Assembly (NCBI GenBank): GCA_012862575.1
Contig: BLSF01000017.1
Span: forward strand, 310,001-374,000
Reading direction: 5' to 3'
DNA length: 64,000 bases
Source: Parietichytrium sp. I65-24A
Taxonomy: Eukaryota; Sar; Bigyra; Thraustochytrida; Thraustochytriidae
Positions 50,790 through 59,206 of this stretch are shown one piece after another. The notes below the pieces were generated by a model. That model was not told the DNA's origin. It ran no database searches and worked only from the letters and a program-made list of their open reading frames with translations. The translations under genes were made by a program, and so were the position numbers. Numbering within the stretch: the stretch's first letter is position 1; the number at the start of each line of letters is the position of its first letter.

Positions 50790-53186
50790 ATGGCGAAAGA
50801 ACAAGTGATTGCGGAGCAGCAGCAGAACGCAGAGCACGACAAGATGCTCAGCTCTAAGATGCGCCAAAAGATCATGTCCCCATCGGACTCGTACGATTCG
50901 TCGGAGGACAAGAGCGACGAGATGTCCCTTTCGGACTCGGAGAGCAAAACTAACTCGAGCTCCAAGACACAGCCAGTGGCGTACAAGCGGAATCGTCAGA
51001 GGCTTACCAAGCCAGCTACCACCATCCCTCTCGTGGGCTTTGGAACCTTCAACGAGTTCAAAGATAACGAGAAGGTCGGAGAAGCCGTCGAAGATGCGAT
51101 CGCTTCCGGCTACCGCATGATTGATTGCGCCCGCCTCTACGGCAACGAGAAGGAGGTCGGAGCAGCACTCCAGCGCTCTTTCAAATCCGGTGTCGTCAAC
51201 CGCGAGGACTTGTACATTGTCTCCAAACTCTGGTGCTGGGACGCCGCTCCTGAAGATGTCGAGAAGGCATGCCGCGCTACCCTCGCTGACCTCGAGGTCG
51301 ACTACCTCGACAGCTACATGATGCACTGGCCTGTACAGATGACCGCGGACTCCAAGCTCGCATCAACTGAGTACGGAGGAAGCTTCGACATGAAGATTGT
51401 ACACAGCGGCGACAACGAGAAGATTCTCGAGACCTATAAAGCTATGGAGAAGCTCGTGGAGAAAGGCCTTGTTCGCACCCTCGGAGTGAGCAACTTTGGC
51501 ATTGGCCGACTTGAGGAGCTCCTGCGCAAGTGCAAGATCAAGCCTACTGTTGTGGAGGTCGAGATGCACCCATACCTCGCGCAGCCACGCCTTCTTGAGT
51601 TTTGCCAGTCCCAGCGCCTCAACGTTATCGCCTACTCTCCACTTGGCAAGGTTGGCTACAGGAACCCTGGCGACCCAAGCCTTCTTGACGACCCAATCGT
51701 CAAGCAAGTTGCAGAGGAGACTGGCCGCTCTGCTGGCCAGGTATTGCTCCGCTGGGGAGTCCAGCGTGGAGTCAGCGTGATTCCAAAGAGCCTTCGCCCT
51801 TCTCGCATCTTGGAGAACCGCGACGTCCTGGACTGGCAGCTTTCCCCACACCACATGGAGATGCTCAACTCCTTGGACCGCGGATTCCGCTTCTGCACCA
51901 ACCCATGGTTCGACATTCATGAGGACTGCGAGTACCGCGTGGGAGCGGGCCACCCTGTGTGCCAGCCAAAGCGCACCCCATGCTTCGTGGACAAGAACGG
52001 CGGCTACAGGAATAAGTTTGAGCGCGATGGAAAGCTTTTGAGCTCTGAGATCCTCATCCAAAAGGGTCTGCTCAAGAACCTTGCAAAGGTGGCTCGCGAT
52101 GTCATCCCTGTGTCCTCCCAGGAGGCTAACAACTATCTCGTCACTGACACCTTTGTCAATGAGCATTACGGCGAGATGGTCCTCGAAGGCTTCCGCGAGG
52201 CAGGCATGAAGTTCGAAAAGATTGTGGTTCCTGCAGCAGCAATCGATGAGTCTGGAGAGCCATCTGGTGAACCATTCAAGAACAAAGAGGTCTTCCACAG
52301 CTGCGTCGATCAGATCCTTGAGCAAGGAATCTCCAAGCACAGCTGCATCGTCAGTCTTGGAGGCGGAGTTGTCAACAACATCTGCGGTGTCATGGCCTCT
52401 ACCCTCTATCGCGGTATCAAGCTGGTGCACATCACAACCACCTCCATGGGTATGTTGGATGCTGCCATCGACTTCAAGCAGGCATTCAACCACCACTGCG
52501 GCAAGAACCTTATCGGAGCTTACTACCCTGCAGACTTGATCGTCATTGACCCTGACTGCCTTGCAACTCTCGGCGAGAGGCATCTTCTCAACGGAATCGC
52601 AGAGGCCCTCAAGCATGGGCTTACCCAGTCCTGGGAGCTCACGAACGCTATTGTCGAGCCAATCCGCAAGCACGGATCCAAGATTCTCCGCGACTCGGAC
52701 TACCTCGAGAAGCTTTGCCGCGAAACCATTGAGGTCAAGGTTCCAACCCTCACCCATTACAACGAGTCGGACTTCAACGAAATGGTGCCTCAATACGGCC
52801 ACGCTGCTGCCCACGCCATTGAGCATCTCTCCTGGCACGACGGCCACTCTCCACTCCTTCATGGAGAGGCCGTTGCTATCGGAATGTGTGTGACCGCAGA
52901 GATTGCGCACATTCTTGGCAAGTGCACCAAGGAAGTTGTCGAACAGCACTACGACCTCGTCGGAGCTACTGGTCTGCCAACCCTTGTCCCTGCGGACATG
53001 GACGTGGAGGAGATCCTCAAGACCATGTGCTACGACAAGCACTTCGTGCAGATGCCAGTCATGGGCCTCGCCATTGAGATTGGCAACATGGCGTGCGACC
53101 AGGAGAACGGCTCGTATGCCTTCGCCATCACCCTTGACCAGATGAAGGAGGGCTTCAAGCGCAACATGGCTCGTCACAGCAAGTAA
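50790..53186 (+). CDS. Aldo-keto reductase fused to 2-deoxy-scyllo-inosose-synthase-like sugar phosphate cyclase
   Basis: Bifunctional enzyme, 798 residues from ATG 50790 (context GCGACCATGG; frame open upstream only to a TTG). Residues 1-72 are charged and disordered. Residues 75-375 are an NADPH aldo-keto reductase with the full tetrad D112 (MIDCA), Y117 (LYGNE), K146 (SKLW), H179 (MHWP). Residues about 420-790 are a dehydroquinate-synthase-fold cyclase: GGG 524-526, the KQAxN motif at 563-567, GKNLIGAYYP, and zinc ligands E605, H671 and H691. The KQA-N motif and KLVHITTT-x(5)-D pattern match bacterial 2-deoxy-scyllo-inosose synthases (which cyclise glucose-6-phosphate) better than dehydroquinate or epi-valiolone synthases. 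The reductase may reduce the cyclic ketone to a deoxyinositol; an osmolyte role is inference. Strong codon bias suggests high expression. Confidence 0.9.
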   Translation: MAKEQVIAEQQQNAEHDKMLSSKMRQKIMSPSDSYDSSEDKSDEMSLSDSESKTNSSSKTQPVAYKRNRQRLTKPATTIPLVGFGTFNEFKDNEKVGEAVEDAIASGYRMIDCARLYGNEKEVGAALQRSFKSGVVNREDLYIVSKLWCWDAAPEDVEKACRATLADLEVDYLDSYMMHWPVQMTADSKLASTEYGGSFDMKIVHSGDNEKILETYKAMEKLVEKGLVRTLGVSNFGIGRLEELLRKCKIKPTVVEVEMHPYLAQPRLLEFCQSQRLNVIAYSPLGKVGYRNPGDPSLLDDPIVKQVAEETGRSAGQVLLRWGVQRGVSVIPKSLRPSRILENRDVLDWQLSPHHMEMLNSLDRGFRFCTNPWFDIHEDCEYRVGAGHPVCQPKRTPCFVDKNGGYRNKFERDGKLLSSEILIQKGLLKNLAKVARDVIPVSSQEANNYLVTDTFVNEHYGEMVLEGFREAGMKFEKIVVPAAAIDESGEPSGEPFKNKEVFHSCVDQILEQGISKHSCIVSLGGGVVNNICGVMASTLYRGIKLVHITTTSMGMLDAAIDFKQAFNHHCGKNLIGAYYPADLIVIDPDCLATLGERHLLNGIAEALKHGLTQSWELTNAIVEPIRKHGSKILRDSDYLEKLCRETIEVKVPTLTHYNESDFNEMVPQYGHAAAHAIEHLSWHDGHSPLLHGEAVAIGMCVTAEIAHILGKCTKEVVEQHYDLVGATGLPTLVPADMDVEEILKTMCYDKHFVQMPVMGLAIEIGNMACDQENGSYAFAITLDQMKEGFKRNMARHSK

Positions 53187-53264
53187 AGCTTTGGTGGATA
53201 TACAGTCACGGCGCTGGTGTTCCGGGATGTGCGAACGAACACCACTTGTAAATTCTTTTTTTCT

Positions 53265-54178
53265 TTACACTAGGCCGCCATCGACACGTAAGACTTGGCC
53301 GGCTTAGGAAATTTTCCATTTCCATGTTTTCGACAGCAATCAACAGAAATTGCACATTTTGCTCAGTACGAGCTCACTTTAGTAAACTGTCATAACCATA
53401 CTCAAATCATACAACTTCCACTACCATATTCGATTTCTTCCCTTTCCTCTTCTTCGTGCAACATCAAGCGACAGCGGTTGATAAACTTACTTATGTAACC
53501 CGCGTCAGGGGAAAGCAGCAGAAACTCTACTACGCCAGCCACCTCCTCTGGAGTTCCAAGTCTATTCAACGCAATCCCTTTAGACAACTTTTCCTTGTCC
53601 AACTTTGCCGTCATGTCTGTTTCGATGTATCCAGGCTCTATCACGTTCACCCTGATACCTCGCGATGCGACCTCGAGCGCAAGTGATTTGCTGAACCCTA
53701 CAAGGCCTGCCTTGCTAGCTGCGTAAACAGATTGGCCCGCGTTTCCTCTGGACCCCACAACGCTCCCAAGGTTCACAATGCCACCCCCTTTTCCGTGCCG
53801 CATCATCTCGCGAACCGCTGACCTTGCGACGACCATGGGGCCGATCAGATTGAGCGCAATCTGCTCACGGATAAACTCCGGGCGAGCGCGCACAAGCAGC
53901 CCGTCACTCGTTGTTCCAGCAGCGTTTACCACGTATCGCAGCTCCGCCCCTTGCTCGGACGCTGCGCGACGAACGGCATCCTCAACTTGCTCGGGGTCTA
54001 AAATGTCGCATTGAATGGCAAGTATTCGGCCTGCCAGACTCCTTTCCTCTGCCAGAGCCACAGTCTCTTCCGAAGACTTCAACGTGCGGCTCGCCACCGC
54101 AACTGGAACGCCTTGAGAGGCAAGTCTCAGCGCTATGCTTCTGCCAATGCCTCTCCCGCCGGTGACCAGCGCCGCCAT
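53265..54178 (-). CDS. Short-chain dehydrogenase, 3-oxoacyl-ACP reductase type (CBR4/FabG-like), two exons
   Basis: NADPH-dependent ketoreductase, probably for fatty acid synthesis. The coding sequence is 54178-53491 joined to 53302-53265 on the minus strand, giving 241 residues. Unspliced, the frame runs past YI into SKFINRC and loses the family C-terminus; splicing yields YITGQVLRVDGGLV, the expected FabG/CBR4 ending. Other motifs: the NAAG strand end, NLGSVVG with catalytic Ser, YAASK with Tyr and Lys, and IEPGYIETDM. The glycine loop reads TGGRGIG, one residue shorter than the usual TGGSRGIG. NAAGTTSDGLLVR and GNAGQSVYAASKAGLVGFS closely resemble CBR4. No clear targeting peptide. Its 3' end lies 78 bases from the reductase-cyclase stop. 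Confidence 0.88.
53303..53490 (-). other. Intron in CBR4/FabG-like gene
   Basis: A 188-base intron with GTAAGT donor (53490-53485) and CCTAAG acceptor (53308-53303). It interrupts the Thr codon of YITGQ. Support comes from recovering the conserved DGG C-terminus. Confidence 0.85.
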
Positions 54179-54996
54179 TTGTCGCCTACGTAGAATGTGT
54201 CACCAAACTAAAGTCCACGACAACAAACAACTTTGCAGTATTCAGAAGAGCCAATCCTTTGGCAAGACTTCTCAGACTCTAGCTTGCGAGATTACACTGC
54301 GAACCCGACTCCTTGCTCGCCGACCACGCCTCAATCCACGTACTATTGGTGCGCGCGTACCTGTACGTACGTAAACATTGAGTACTGACTGTGAGTATCA
54401 CAGTCCTCGAGTACAGCTGCGTTTGTTTACATTTTACATCTTTTCACATTCACATCTTGTTCACACTCCTTACCTCTTACTTCCAGTCAAGTCTAGAACG
54501 GGAGCTGGCTCAGATTGTGACGCCAAAGGTTCCTGTGTTACGTGACACTTCCTTGCAGTTGTCTCTCTTCGAGTAACGATACGAATTACGTGGCACTTCT
54601 TCGCTTGTAGTATGTATGCCCTACCGATATCATCCGACTACTATCCCAGTAGTGATAATGAGCACGTTTTTTAATACCTGACTCACGAAGAGCAGGCCAC
54701 TTATAATCACAATGCTATATAAAACCATGAAGCCATTTAAAGCAGAGAACTGTCTTGTATTGGAGTGTCAAAATCAGAACACTTTTTGAAATTCACGCAA
54801 ACTTTCGTTGTGATTGACTGTGAGTCAAAATTGACTGTGAAAGCGATTGCGAGGACAGAGCACAAAGAGAGAAGACAAGGAGGAAGAAGAAGGAGGAGGA
54901 GACAAGCTACAAGCTACAAGCTGAGGTGTACTCGAGTACCACAGTTAGTCAGTCCCTTGGCGAAAGGGAAAGAACGGCTGCAGCAGACTAGCCGCG
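54179..54996. other. Divergent promoter region, 0.8 kb
   Basis: Between the starts of the CBR4-like gene (-) and ORC4 (+). Contains two inverted TCACAGTCAA motifs close together (54814-54823 and 54831-54840) and an AGTACTGACTGTGAGTA segment at 54381 that combines parts of both recurring motifs. No gene seen. Confidence 0.55.
54814..54840 (+). promoter_or_regulatory. Pair of TTGACTGTGA motifs upstream of ORC4
   Basis: Two exact copies separated by seven bases, about 160 bases before the ORC4 ATG. The same 10-mer recurs across the window in noncoding DNA. Regulatory role is inference. Confidence 0.45.
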
Positions 54997-57867
54997 ATGG
55001 AGAGCGCATTAGGGCAAGAGCAGCCGGCAGTGACATCATTGGTGGGCAATAGCCCGTCTTGTGTGAGGCTCGAGTCTGTGGTTGGTGCGGCCGGACCATC
55101 GCCATCGCCATGTGCTGGGGAGTCAGGCGATGGGGAGATGCAAAAGAAGAACGTGGAGGCTTGGAACTGCACCGCGCAGCATGGAAGTGGAGTGGCGAAG
55201 CGAGATGCTTCGAGCCCGTTCGCTGTACTTGGAAAAGCGACTACTGCAAAGCTGTCCGAAAAGGAGCATTCTGTTTCGAGCCCGTTCGCTGTGCTTAGAA
55301 AAGCAACTCCTGCAAAGCTGTCCGAGAAGGAGCATTCTGTGTCGAGCCCGTTCGCTTTGCTTAGAAAAGCAACTCCTGCAAAGCTGTGCGGGAAGGAGCA
55401 TTCTGTTTCGAGCCCATTCGCTGTGCTTGGAAAAGCGACTCCTGCAAAGCTGTCCGAGAAGGAGCATTCTGTGTCGAGCCCGTTCGCTTTGCTTAGAAAA
55501 GCAACTCCTGCAAAGTCGCCTCAAAGGTTGATGGATATCATATCCCCTTCGAGACAAATGAGCACAGTGACGAACCCCCAAAAAGTGGGCACTCCAGAAC
55601 TGAATCGTCAGAAGCTTACTCCTGCAAGAGGGGAGGAGGTGCTAGTGGTTCATGCCCCAGGAGCGCAAACGACGGCAGCAAGCTGCGAGGAAACAAACCT
55701 GGCGCGGACGAATCTGGATGAAGAGTTGATATTGGGAAATCTAAGAGCAAAATTCACACCTCGCAAGAGCCCTGCACATCCGGCACCTTACTCGAGCCAA
55801 CGACAGCCTCGAACTCCCACCATATCCAGTACGTTTGATGCTGCATCTACTGACGCGCTAAAAACTCCGAAAAGCATTAATCAACTATCATCAACAGCCC
55901 GGCGAAGTGAGTATGCCGAGACGTTCAACCAGGCGGGGACTAATGTTGCCTTCAGAACTCCAAAGAGACAGCGTATCGAGACATCGCAGCATCCAGATCA
56001 AGTGACGACTCCGGAAACAACTGTACACACTAGGACAACGCCCTGCACGCGCTCACTTGATACATCTATAGATCTTGGGACCGAACCTCACGAGGGCCAG
56101 GTAAAGACCACAAACAAGCCTTACGTGAGCTCAACTAATGAGGTTGTAAAAACCCCGACTCAGCAGGAAGAGGTAACCAAGCACATCATGCATACCCCGT
56201 CTTTGGCATCGCAAAAGAAGCAGCGTCAGGAGGAGACCGCCGCAGCGGAGGATGGAGACTTGGTACGAAGTGAAGCAACCGTTACTACTTCAGTTGATGT
56301 CGCTTCATCTGGCTCACAACTGAGCAAGGATCTCGCCCGACCTTCATCTGTGCTTTCCTCTCCAGCTGAGGAAACGAGCCAAGGGATTCCGGCAAAAGAG
56401 ACGTTCTCATTGAAAGGACCAGAGTGCGGCTACAGAGACGATTGCCAGTTTCCTCCGGGACCGAGCGAAAGTTGGGAGTCTGATTTGGTGGAGGACCTGG
56501 TGAGCACAGATGACTCTTCAGGGTGTGGGACTATTAGCCCGAAAAGTGCAGCCGCTGACGAGGGCTTTGACGACTCCTTAGAGATGAAAATTGCCACTGT
56601 CACGGATCAGCTTCAGCGTGGCCAAGCTCTTGCTTCGGGAATTGGAATAGAGGAGCAAGAAGGGAAGCTTTTTCGATTACTCCAGGCGGCCGTAGAAAAC
56701 ACAGAGAGCAATGCCGCGCTCATTATCGGAAAGAGAGGCTCCGGGAAATCTCTCTTGGTTGATCACGTCCTGAAAAAGTTCACGGGTAGAAAGGACTCCG
56801 TGATAGTGGTTCGATTGGACGGGCTTACAATCGTGGATGACTTTATGGCTCTGCGAGAAATCACAAGGCAACTCTACGAGAGCCCGCTCCATGCGACGAC
56901 AATCGCCAAAAGTCGCTTTGACACGCATCTTGCTTCGGTGCTCTCCGTTCTGCGCGAACTAACGAACGCGGACACCACTCGGCCTGTAGTCTTTGTGCTG
57001 GATCGGTTTGAAATGTTTGCAAAAAGGAGCAAGCAAACCTTTCTGTACAATTTGCTGGAGCTCTCGCAGTGCAAAGATTCTCGTTTGGTCTTTATAGGCA
57101 TGACTACTCAGCACGATGTGGTGTCATTGCTGGAGAAACGAGTCAGTTCTAGATTTGGTGCGCACAGGCTGTATCTTCGGCAACCAACGTTCGAGCATAC
57201 TCGGGCGATACTGCAGGAAAGACTATACCTGAATGATGACCTGGAGTGGAATGCTCAAGTCGACGCCAAGCTTCAAGAAAGCGCGGCGGATGTCAAAATG
57301 TGCCTTGCCGTTGGTGCATCCACTCGACAGATTCTTGACCTCTTTCGCGATGCTATGATGAGGTCGTATATCACATCGACCATGTCGGGCTCTCCAACTT
57401 CACAAGGCGGCTTCCCTCTCGACGTCGCGCATCTTCGTGCATTAATGCAGATCAACTACGAAGCAGCGATGGGCAGAGAGGCTCTGCAATCACTCTCGAT
57501 TTATGAACTAGTCATGTTAGTATCCATGGAGCACCTGGAGCGTATTTTCGAAAGGTCTACCTTCAACTTTGAGTCGGTTGCAAAATTTTCGGAAAAGTTC
57601 TTTAAGCGGAGCGAGAATTCTATGCACAAGGTGGATAGAGCAACTTTGAGGAAAGGGTTTGAGCATCTTTTGCAGCTTGGAGTTATTGCGCACGGCGCGA
57701 CAACCTTGCAGGACTACACTGGCCAAGGTCGCAGCGCGATTCCGTACGACTTCCAGCCTGTTCTCAAACGAGTTCACGGGGAAGATCTGCGGGCCGAAAT
57801 TAAGCATCGCCAGGACCTCCCTACATCCTTCGTGCAGTGGTCAGAAAAGCATCTGATGGAAAACTAG
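54997..57867 (+). CDS. ORC4: Origin recognition complex subunit 4
   Basis: AAA+ subunit of the nuclear replication origin recognition complex. ATG 54997 gives 956 residues, over twice the animal length, because of a 540-residue N-terminal extension. Residues 72-173 of the extension are five 22-residue repeats (SSPFAVLxKATPAKLSEKEH); the rest is Thr-Pro/Ser-rich with many possible CDK sites. The ORC4 core starts about residue 550: Walker A GKRGSGKS (578-585), EITRQLYE, Walker B VVFVLDRF (D669, followed by Arg rather than Glu), YNLLELSQCKDSRLVFIGMT, LLEKRVSSRFG, and the C-terminal winged helix (LSIYELVMLVSMEHL, then FEHLLQLGVI). The Walker B change fits a subunit that binds rather than hydrolyses ATP. 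Confidence 0.92.
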   Translation: MESALGQEQPAVTSLVGNSPSCVRLESVVGAAGPSPSPCAGESGDGEMQKKNVEAWNCTAQHGSGVAKRDASSPFAVLGKATTAKLSEKEHSVSSPFAVLRKATPAKLSEKEHSVSSPFALLRKATPAKLCGKEHSVSSPFAVLGKATPAKLSEKEHSVSSPFALLRKATPAKSPQRLMDIISPSRQMSTVTNPQKVGTPELNRQKLTPARGEEVLVVHAPGAQTTAASCEETNLARTNLDEELILGNLRAKFTPRKSPAHPAPYSSQRQPRTPTISSTFDAASTDALKTPKSINQLSSTARRSEYAETFNQAGTNVAFRTPKRQRIETSQHPDQVTTPETTVHTRTTPCTRSLDTSIDLGTEPHEGQVKTTNKPYVSSTNEVVKTPTQQEEVTKHIMHTPSLASQKKQRQEETAAAEDGDLVRSEATVTTSVDVASSGSQLSKDLARPSSVLSSPAEETSQGIPAKETFSLKGPECGYRDDCQFPPGPSESWESDLVEDLVSTDDSSGCGTISPKSAAADEGFDDSLEMKIATVTDQLQRGQALASGIGIEEQEGKLFRLLQAAVENTESNAALIIGKRGSGKSLLVDHVLKKFTGRKDSVIVVRLDGLTIVDDFMALREITRQLYESPLHATTIAKSRFDTHLASVLSVLRELTNADTTRPVVFVLDRFEMFAKRSKQTFLYNLLELSQCKDSRLVFIGMTTQHDVVSLLEKRVSSRFGAHRLYLRQPTFEHTRAILQERLYLNDDLEWNAQVDAKLQESAADVKMCLAVGASTRQILDLFRDAMMRSYITSTMSGSPTSQGGFPLDVAHLRALMQINYEAAMGREALQSLSIYELVMLVSMEHLERIFERSTFNFESVAKFSEKFFKRSENSMHKVDRATLRKGFEHLLQLGVIAHGATTLQDYTGQGRSAIPYDFQPVLKRVHGEDLRAEIKHRQDLPTSFVQWSEKHLMEN
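55210..55515 (+). repeat. Coding tandem repeat, 66-base unit, five copies (last partial)
   Basis: In-frame repeats inside ORC4, each coding SSPFA(V/L)L(G/R)KAT(P/T)AK plus LSEKEHSV or a close variant. Copies are nearly identical at the DNA level, so expansion was recent or the array is homogenised. Confidence 0.9.
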
Positions 57868-58406
57868 ACGAGCCCCACGCTGTTCCACTTTCTCACTAAG
57901 AATCAAGGCTCCTTCAATGTATCATAACACGTTGGGTTTCAAGCCACGAAGTCCGCCAAATTTACTTTCAAGTTGTTCTTTCATTCCTTTGAACAACAAA
58001 CTTTGAAGAGTCGCTCTCCAATCCAGATTCACACGACGGGCCGATTGATGCCGACTGGCCCATTCTCATGACTGATGAAAACAGAGGACGAGAAAAATGA
58101 ACAAAATTACATCATTACTAACAGAACAGTAAAGTAGAATTTAGAATTTAGAATTTAGAAAAAGAGTATCCATGACGAACAAACAATTGCTCCTCAGACG
58201 TTGGAGAGTGTGGCAAGTGAGGCAAGGAGACGTGAGCGTGTCCGTCCTCACTGCTCCGTCAGGTCTCACGTGCTAGCTAGCACCACGAAAGCATACGCGG
58301 CGGATGCTCGAGTCCCTAAAGTGAAGGCGTCCCCAACGTTCATCCATTGCAGCGCAATATTATTCGTCTGTGCCCCTTGGAAAGCAGGTAGGGCGAGCGA
58401 GCAAAA
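57868..58406. other. Intergenic, 0.54 kb
   Basis: Holds a possible hairpin at about 57969-58003 (AAGTTGTTC pairing with GAACAAC then ACTT after a 12-base loop), and a short TTAGAATTTAGAA repeat near 58140. Promoter of ARL2. Nothing else seen. Confidence 0.5.
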
Positions 58407-58967
58407 ATGGGACTCTTAAAGATTCTGAAGAAGATGAAGCAGAAGGAGAAGCAGATGCGGATCCTGATGCTGGGCTTGGACAACGCAGGGAAGACCACAA
58501 TATTGAAAAAGTTTAACGGCGAGGACATAGACACAATCAGCCCTACGCTGGGGTTCAACATCAAAACGCTCGAGCACCGGGGCTTTCTGCTCAACGTGTG
58601 GGACGTGGGCGGTCAGGTGTCTATTCGCTCATACTGGAGAAACTACTTTGAGGAGACGGACGGTCTGGTGTGGGTCGTGGACTGCGCGGACAAAAGTAGG
58701 TTAGCAATGTGCAGGGACGAGCTGCACAATATTTTGCAGCAGGAAAAACTTGCTGGCGCGTCTGTTTTAGTGTTTGCCAACAAGCAGGACCTTCCCGGGG
58801 CACTCTCCAGCGAAGAGATCGCAGAGATTCTCGAACTTGGCTCCTCGATTTTCAAAAACCGCCACTGGGAGATCAGGCCATGCAGTGCTGTCACCGGGGA
58901 GGGTTTGGTTGAGGGGGTTGACTTTCTCGTAGACGACATCGCTTCCAGAATATTCATGCACGAATAA
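58407..58967 (+). CDS. ARL2: ARF-like GTPase ARL2
   Basis: Small GTPase that in animals regulates tubulin folding cofactors, microtubules and release of lipidated cargo from PDE6D/UNC119. 186 residues, as in the family. [15 protein letters not shown] at the N-terminus, GLDNAGKT (23-30, P-loop), [16 protein letters not shown] (switch I), WDVGGQ (65-70, switch II), and [10 protein letters not shown] (125-134) match human ARL2 nearly residue by residue. ATG 58407. The basic N-terminal helix matches ARL2 rather than ARL3. Confidence 0.95.
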   Translation: MGLLKILKKMKQKEKQMRILMLGLDNAGKTTILKKFNGEDIDTISPTLGFNIKTLEHRGFLLNVWDVGGQVSIRSYWRNYFEETDGLVWVVDCADKSRLAMCRDELHNILQQEKLAGASVLVFANKQDLPGALSSEEIAEILELGSSIFKNRHWEIRPCSAVTGEGLVEGVDFLVDDIASRIFMHE

Positions 58968-59206
58968 GTTTTGATAGGATCTTTTCACAAACACACGACT
59001 CCATCCAGGCCAGTGCCGTACGAAGATGGTCCTCTGACTGATTTTCTGTCTCATGGCTATGACTAGCAATATCGTCACTGGTGGAGCTCAGACTCAAGCT
59101 GCGTGTCGCGGGTGGTGTTAACGATGAAGATTAGTACACATTGCAAACAAATAAAGACATAAAGTCACCATTTCTCCAAAATTTTACGTAAAACTCAAAC
59201 TAGTTA

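Noticed and set aside
51363-53177. 604-codon open frame antisense to the reductase-cyclase
   Set aside because: Same codon-bias effect; no recognisable domain, and all conserved motifs lie on the + strand.
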